DNA from: DRGT01 sp035685445
GTDB taxonomy: Archaea > Thermoproteota > Nitrososphaeria > Nitrososphaerales > Nitrosopumilaceae
Direction: 5' to 3'
Length of the DNA stretch: 64,000 bases
Assembly (NCBI GenBank): GCA_035685445.1
Contig: DASSAK010000074.1
Span: 9,193-73,192, forward strand
The position numbers were made by a program, and so were the translations under genes. The notes under the pieces were generated by a model. The model was not told where the DNA came from. It made no database searches and was given only the letters and a program-made list of their open reading frames with translations. This document shows positions 60,978 to 64,000 of the stretch, piece by piece. Position 1 is the stretch's first letter, and every line of letters starts with the position of its first letter.

Positions 60978-61094
60978 ATGAAATGCCACAATGTGAAAGA
61001 AGGGTGTTATCACTACAAGGCAGCACATTTTGAAGGAAAGGGAAAATGCTTGGTTGAGGGCTGTATTTGTTCAAAATTTCATGAAGGTTTTTAG
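60978..61094 (+). CDS. cysteine-rich microprotein
   Basis: 38 residues (MKCHNVKEGCYHYKAAHFEG, then KGKCLVEGCICSKFHEGF). Five Cys and four His (Cys3, 10, 24, 29, 31) can hold one or two zinc ions or form disulfides. No hydrophobic segment, so it stays in the cytoplasm. It lies 35 bp after the zinc-finger microprotein in the same direction. Function unknown. Confidence 0.65.
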   Translation: MKCHNVKEGCYHYKAAHFEGKGKCLVEGCICSKFHEGF

Positions 61095-61203
61095 AAAAAA
61101 TATTGATGTACTAAAAAATTATTACAATTTATACCTAAATTATGTGTAATTTCATAATAGCTTCACATTCTTCACTAAATAACAAAATTGCAAATCATCA
61201 ATA

Positions 61204-61365
61204 TTGAAAGTTGAAGCAATTTGTAAGATCTTAAAGCCAGGATTTAGTATCAAGAGTTTCAGATTTGATATTCTAGATGTAGGATTTATCATTCTATTAG
61301 GAATGATGACATATCAAGGGCAAGCAATACAAGCTGTTTGCGCTACAGGATATTGTGGATTTTGA
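61204..61365 (+). CDS. small putative membrane protein
   Basis: 53 residues from TTG (LKVEAICKILKPGFSIKSFR, then FDILDVGFIILLGMMTYQGQ and AIQAVCATGYCGF). One hydrophobic stretch and a C-terminal Cys pair. No RBS or TATA evidence decides the start, and no relative is recognised. Confidence 0.4.
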   Translation: MKVEAICKILKPGFSIKSFRFDILDVGFIILLGMMTYQGQAIQAVCATGYCGF

Positions 61366-61449
61366 TAAAGAATGGTTATGCATAAACCAGTATTATTGGG
61401 AATTAGTTTGTCACTGCATGTAGCAACAGTTCTAAGTTTCTACGTTGCA

Positions 61450-62070
61450 TCAGTTTTTTGATTCGGATATATTATGTCTCATTCTTTTAAAACTGAACTT
61501 GTAAAGTACTAGAATTCCAAATAATTCAATATATTCTACAAAGGCAACAGTGTAAAAATGCAACAACCATCCACTTGTAGCGTCGTTTATCACAGCAAAA
61601 ACTGCACTAAATATAGGAAATGCAACAAAAAATGATGCAACCATGACCACAAATCCAAACAAATAATCTCGGAATTCTAATTCTTCTGATTTTTCTAATA
61701 TTTGATCAGCATCTGTAAACTCAGGATGTTCATCTAATAATTGATTTTTCATATTAACATATGTAGAATTTCCTTGTTCAACTGCAAATATCATCCCACC
61801 AAGAATAAAAAGAAAGATGGTAGCTTCTGCAAAAAAGAATTTTCCACGTTTTCCTTTCATGAATTTGTTCATTTGTCTATCAAACATTCGGCCAAATTCA
61901 CCTAACTTTTCTTTTTTTGTTAGAACTATCAATCCAATAGAGATTGCAGATATTATTCCAAAAGAACCAAACCAATTATCTGAAACATATGTTACAAAAA
62001 GCAATCTAACTGGAAGTAAAACTCCAGTAAATACTGCAAATACAATTAGAGATTCGTAAATACTTTTCAT
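61450..62070 (-). CDS. multi-pass membrane protein
   Basis: 206 residues, five hydrophobic segments (ESLIVFAVFTGVLLPVRLLF, WFGSFGIISAISIGLIVL, FFFAEATIFLFILGGMIFAV, FGFVVMVASFFVAFPIFSAV, IELFGILVLYKFSF). A central polar stretch (NMKNQLLDEHPEFTDADQIL) lies between helices 3 and 4. No enzymatic motif or family recognised. Confidence 0.65.
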   Translation of the reverse strand: MKSIYESLIVFAVFTGVLLPVRLLFVTYVSDNWFGSFGIISAISIGLIVLTKKEKLGEFGRMFDRQMNKFMKGKRGKFFFAEATIFLFILGGMIFAVEQGNSTYVNMKNQLLDEHPEFTDADQILEKSEELEFRDYLFGFVVMVASFFVAFPIFSAVFAVINDATSGWLLHFYTVAFVEYIELFGILVLYKFSFKRMRHNISESKN

Positions 62071-62306
62071 GTTTTTTACCTAGAAAATTTACTAAATCAT
62101 ATTGTCATCCCTTTTTCTAACAAGATTATTTTTTTAATGATTTTTCTGAATTTGTAGATGTTTTATGCTCTAGCTCATTTCTGATTTTGTTTACCATTTG
62201 GACCGTAACTACCATAATAAATGATAATTTTTGAATAATAAGAAAAGTAGTTTGTTCAAAACGAAAATTACTACTTTACAATAACTAACAAAATTTTAGG
62301 GCCATT

Positions 62307-62480
62307 TTATTTTTTGATTTTTAAATAAGAGTAGATACCAATCCCGCCTAAACCCCCTACTAAAAGTCCCAATCCAACTTGCCATTCATCTGAAAACCAG
62401 CCAGAATTAGTAAGTAGTAAAATACCTATCAAAATTGCGACCATAAATGACAATATAGCTATCAGGTTATTTTTTGACAT
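62307..62480 (-). CDS. two-helix membrane microprotein
   Basis: 57 residues (MSKNNLIAILSFMVAILIGI, then LLLTNSGWFSDEWQVGLGLL and VGGLGGIGIYSYLKIKK). Two helices separated by a Trp-rich turn (GWFSDEW), with a basic C-terminal end. It starts 4 bp after the stop of the SHOCT gene (62485), so the two are cotranscribed. Confidence 0.75.
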   Translation of the reverse strand: MSKNNLIAILSFMVAILIGILLLTNSGWFSDEWQVGLGLLVGGLGGIGIYSYLKIKK

Positions 62481-62484
62481 AAAA

Positions 62485-62943
62485 TCAAATTCTTTTTAAA
62501 ATATCAGTTTTTTTTTCTTGAAATTCTTTTTCAGTCAAAATTCCCAACTCTTTTAATTTAGCTAGTCTTTCTAGCAAGTCCAAACTCGGAGTACCGTATT
62601 GTGAACCAATTTTAATTCTACCGGCAATTGCTTCAAAAAAATAGAAAAATCCTTGTCTAATTTTTTCAAAAATCTTAGGACTTTGTTTTTTTAGAAGTTT
62701 TCCTTTTTTAATTCCTTTTTTTTTAATTTTTAATGATTCTTTTTTTAGAGATTGTAAGTGAGGGTTTGTTTTAATCATATCTGCACCTGATTGAGCAGAT
62801 CTTTCAATTGTTGAAACCGTTTTGTTTAGGTTTTCCTCACTGACCACCTTTGATGTTTTTTTTATATTTTCATAAATGTTGGTTCCTTTTGGTAAAATAT
62901 TTTTTTTGAAAAATCCTGTAGATTTTTTGTTTCTTTCTTCCAT
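62485..62943 (-). CDS. SHOCT-domain protein with basic helical N-terminus
   Basis: 152 residues. The C-terminus LLERLAKLKELGILTEKEFQ, then EKKTDILKRI is a SHOCT domain (short C-terminal domain, a helical pair used for oligomerisation). The first 110 residues are Lys-rich (KKSTGFFKKNILPKGTN ... KKKGIKKGKLLKK) with a short hydrophobic stretch (GFFYFFEAIAG). Exact job unknown. Followed by the two-helix microprotein. Confidence 0.78.
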   Translation of the reverse strand: MEERNKKSTGFFKKNILPKGTNIYENIKKTSKVVSEENLNKTVSTIERSAQSGADMIKTNPHLQSLKKESLKIKKKGIKKGKLLKKQSPKIFEKIRQGFFYFFEAIAGRIKIGSQYGTPSLDLLERLAKLKELGILTEKEFQEKKTDILKRI

Positions 62944-62948
62944 ATGTT

Positions 62949-63062
62949 TTAATTTCCGATAGATGATATTGAATCGCTTATTTTAACATCTCCATTTTTA
63001 GGAGAAACTAATAACGGGCCCGAAGGTCTGCATGCCTCTAGCGGTTCAAAAATTGGTTTCAT
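62949..63062 (-). CDS. possible microprotein
   Basis: 37 residues from ATG 63062 (MKPIFEPLEACRPSGPLLVS, then PKNGDVKISDSISSIGN). Ser, Gly and Pro-rich with one Cys, no clear helices. A longer frame exists upstream. It lies between a divergent surface-protein gene and the SHOCT gene (6 bp away). Weakly supported. Confidence 0.3.
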   Translation of the reverse strand: MKPIFEPLEACRPSGPLLVSPKNGDVKISDSISSIGN

Positions 63063-63141
63063 AGTATGATGTTTGTGCGTAAACAAAAAGTTTGTTGTGA
63101 AAGATACATTTATCAGCAGTTTTTCGTTCACTGGTTATGAT

Positions 63142-64000
63142 TTGAGAAATCTGGTTGTTATCTTTTTACTATTTTTTATCTCAGGTCTTCTAATTCCACA
63201 ATATATCTATGCACAGTCTGATGTTGAGATTCCTGAATGGATTCGTGGAATGGTGAAATTCTATGCAGATGGAGATGTTTCAGACAAAGAATTTACAGCT
63301 GCAATTGAACATTTGATAAAAATCGGTGTTATCAAATCCCCACAACTCTCAATTGTAAACGATGAAGAAGAACACATGCGGCAGGTCACGGGAGTTCAAA
63401 ATGATGTTGTTGTCCCAATTTGGATTAAAAATAATGCACGATGGTATGCAGATGGAGCAATAAGTGCGTCTGATTTTGCACGTGGGATTGAATTCATGGT
63501 TGAAGAAAAAATCATCAGCTCACCTAACATCTCAGTTGAACCAAAACCTGAAAAATCATCAGACATTCAGACAGGAAGCAATAATTTAGATTCCACTGCG
63601 GCCAAATTAGCTTTTGAAGTTCAAAAGTGGAACGAGCTTTCGATGTGGTGGCTAGTTAACATCAAAAGTGCAGAGGTTGACATTTTAGATGAAGCTGCAG
63701 AGCAAGCTTGGAAAAAATATTCTGAGGAAAAAAACACGGATTTAATGAAGGTAGCAACAGACCTAGAAAATGCTGCAAGAAAAGCAAATAATGATGCAAA
63801 CAGAGCAGTTGAAATTCATAAAACCGCAATGAAACTTGCAGGTGATGCAAAGCAGGTTGCCATCAGTGAGGGAAACCATGTTCTGGATTTGGAAAATGAT
63901 GTAAAAGAACAGCAAAAGGACTTTGAGTTTGACCAAAAAATTTCAAGCGTTGAAGATGTGGAAAACAGAATCAGTGTAACAAAAACATTACAAAAAGAGA
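63142..64000 (+). CDS. surface protein with two N-terminal tryptophan modules (3' end outside window)
   Basis: Starts at TTG 63142 and stays open to the window end, at least 286 residues. Signal peptide (VVIFLLFFISGLLIPQYIYA), then two 37-residue tryptophan modules (residues 30-66 and 91-127: IPEWIRGMVKFYADG and VPIWIKNNARWYADG), then a helical region with Ala and Lys (AEVDILDEAAEQAWKKYSEE; LENAARKANNDANRAVEIHK). The modules match those at the end of the 3604-4938 protein but here sit at the front. No anchor visible so far. Confidence 0.85.
   Translation, partial: MRNLVVIFLLFFISGLLIPQYIYAQSDVEIPEWIRGMVKFYADGDVSDKEFTAAIEHLIKIGVIKSPQLSIVNDEEEHMRQVTGVQNDVVVPIWIKNNARWYADGAISASDFARGIEFMVEEKIISSPNISVEPKPEKSSDIQTGSNNLDSTAAKLAFEVQKWNELSMWWLVNIKSAEVDILDEAAEQAWKKYSEEKNTDLMKVATDLENAARKANNDANRAVEIHKTAMKLAGDAKQVAISEGNHVLDLENDVKEQQKDFEFDQKISSVEDVENRISVTKTLQKE

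Noticed and set aside
61372..61461. 29-residue hydrophobic frame (MVMHKPVLLGISLSLHVATV...)
   Set aside because: Too short, overlaps the end of the convergent membrane protein gene and has no TATA or other support.
62126..62215. 29-residue minus-strand frame (MVVTVQMVNKIRNELEHKT...)
   Set aside because: Only its length and charge pattern support it; no promoter and no relative recognised.
62243..62277. Inverted repeat AAAGTAGT...ACTACTTT
   Set aside because: Eight AT-rich pairs separated by 18 bases are within reach of chance in this AT-rich DNA and nothing else supports a function.
1..64000. CRISPR arrays, insertion sequences, prophage, rRNA operon
   Set aside because: I saw no regularly spaced repeats, transposase motifs, phage structural genes or rRNA sequence on either strand.

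Overview
The window reads as chromosomal DNA of an AT-rich ammonia-oxidizing archaeon (Thaumarchaeota/Nitrososphaerota, close to Nitrosopumilus or Nitrosarchaeum). I infer this from archaeal information genes (TFB, TBP, aIF1, Alba, Sec61-beta, class I LysRS, archaeal Elp3, Tsr3, RNase P RNA, type II Met aminopeptidase), coenzyme F420 genes (cofC, cofD, cofG, cofH), geranylgeranyl reductase, DUF2070, DUF1512 and DUF99 proteins, a thaumarchaeal-type archaeosortase, many small zinc-ribbon proteins, and TATA boxes about 25 bp upstream of start codons (leaderless genes). The assignment rests on gene content and style; no rRNA lies in the window.

Layout. 1-7.8 kb: DUF1059 and zinc microproteins, a PAC2 proteasome-assembly chaperone, Alba, DNA polymerase IV, a surface protein with two tryptophan-rich terminal modules, archaeosortase, a CAP-domain membrane protein and a secreted nuclease. 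7.8-12.1 kb: NreA, three candidate structured RNAs or inverted repeats, a BtuF-like protein, and a DsbA-like oxidoreductase paired with a membrane protein carrying a Cys-Ser-Cys motif. 12.1-17.3 kb: zinc-finger proteins, two dehydrogenases, DUF99, geranylgeranyl reductase. 17.3-26.7 kb: a 1000-residue surface protein, a methyltransferase, a membrane-anchored solute-binding protein, an Mrr-like endonuclease, DUF2070 and Sec61-beta. 26.9-36.6 kb: a CPA2 antiporter, aIF1, a CPBP protease, glutamine synthetase, TFB, cofC-cofD, RNase P RNA and Tsr3. 36.6-46.9 kb: a 1116-residue surface protein with seven Ig-like repeats, tRNA-Pro, Met aminopeptidase, DUF1512, TBP, a glycosyltransferase and an HtrA protease. 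46.9-60.6 kb: cofG-cofH, TldE, a Ca/Na exchanger, a winged-helix regulator with an operator-like palindrome at its start, a second PAC2 chaperone, PurM, a second CPA2 antiporter, an extremely basic zinc protein, Elp3, LysRS, a coiled-coil protein and a flavin-type oxidoreductase. 60.6-64 kb: microproteins, small membrane proteins, a SHOCT protein and the start of another tryptophan-module surface protein.

How the genes relate. Four of the F420 biosynthesis genes lie in two separate pairs. Surface proteins share two modular building blocks (a tryptophan-rich module of 37 residues and a TDKxxY Ig-like repeat). Transcription (TBP, TFB), proteasome assembly (two PAC2 proteins ending in HbYX-like tripeptides) and DNA repair (DinB and NreA, both ending in PCNA-binding motifs) are represented. 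I saw no insertion sequence, CRISPR array, prophage or rRNA. The strongest candidates for something undescribed are a small RNA at about 9180-9277 with its own TATA box and terminator, a second nested hairpin just beyond the neighbouring gene, the DsbA plus Cys-Ser-Cys membrane pair, and the zinc-knuckle protein with a roughly 120-residue Lys/Arg tail.
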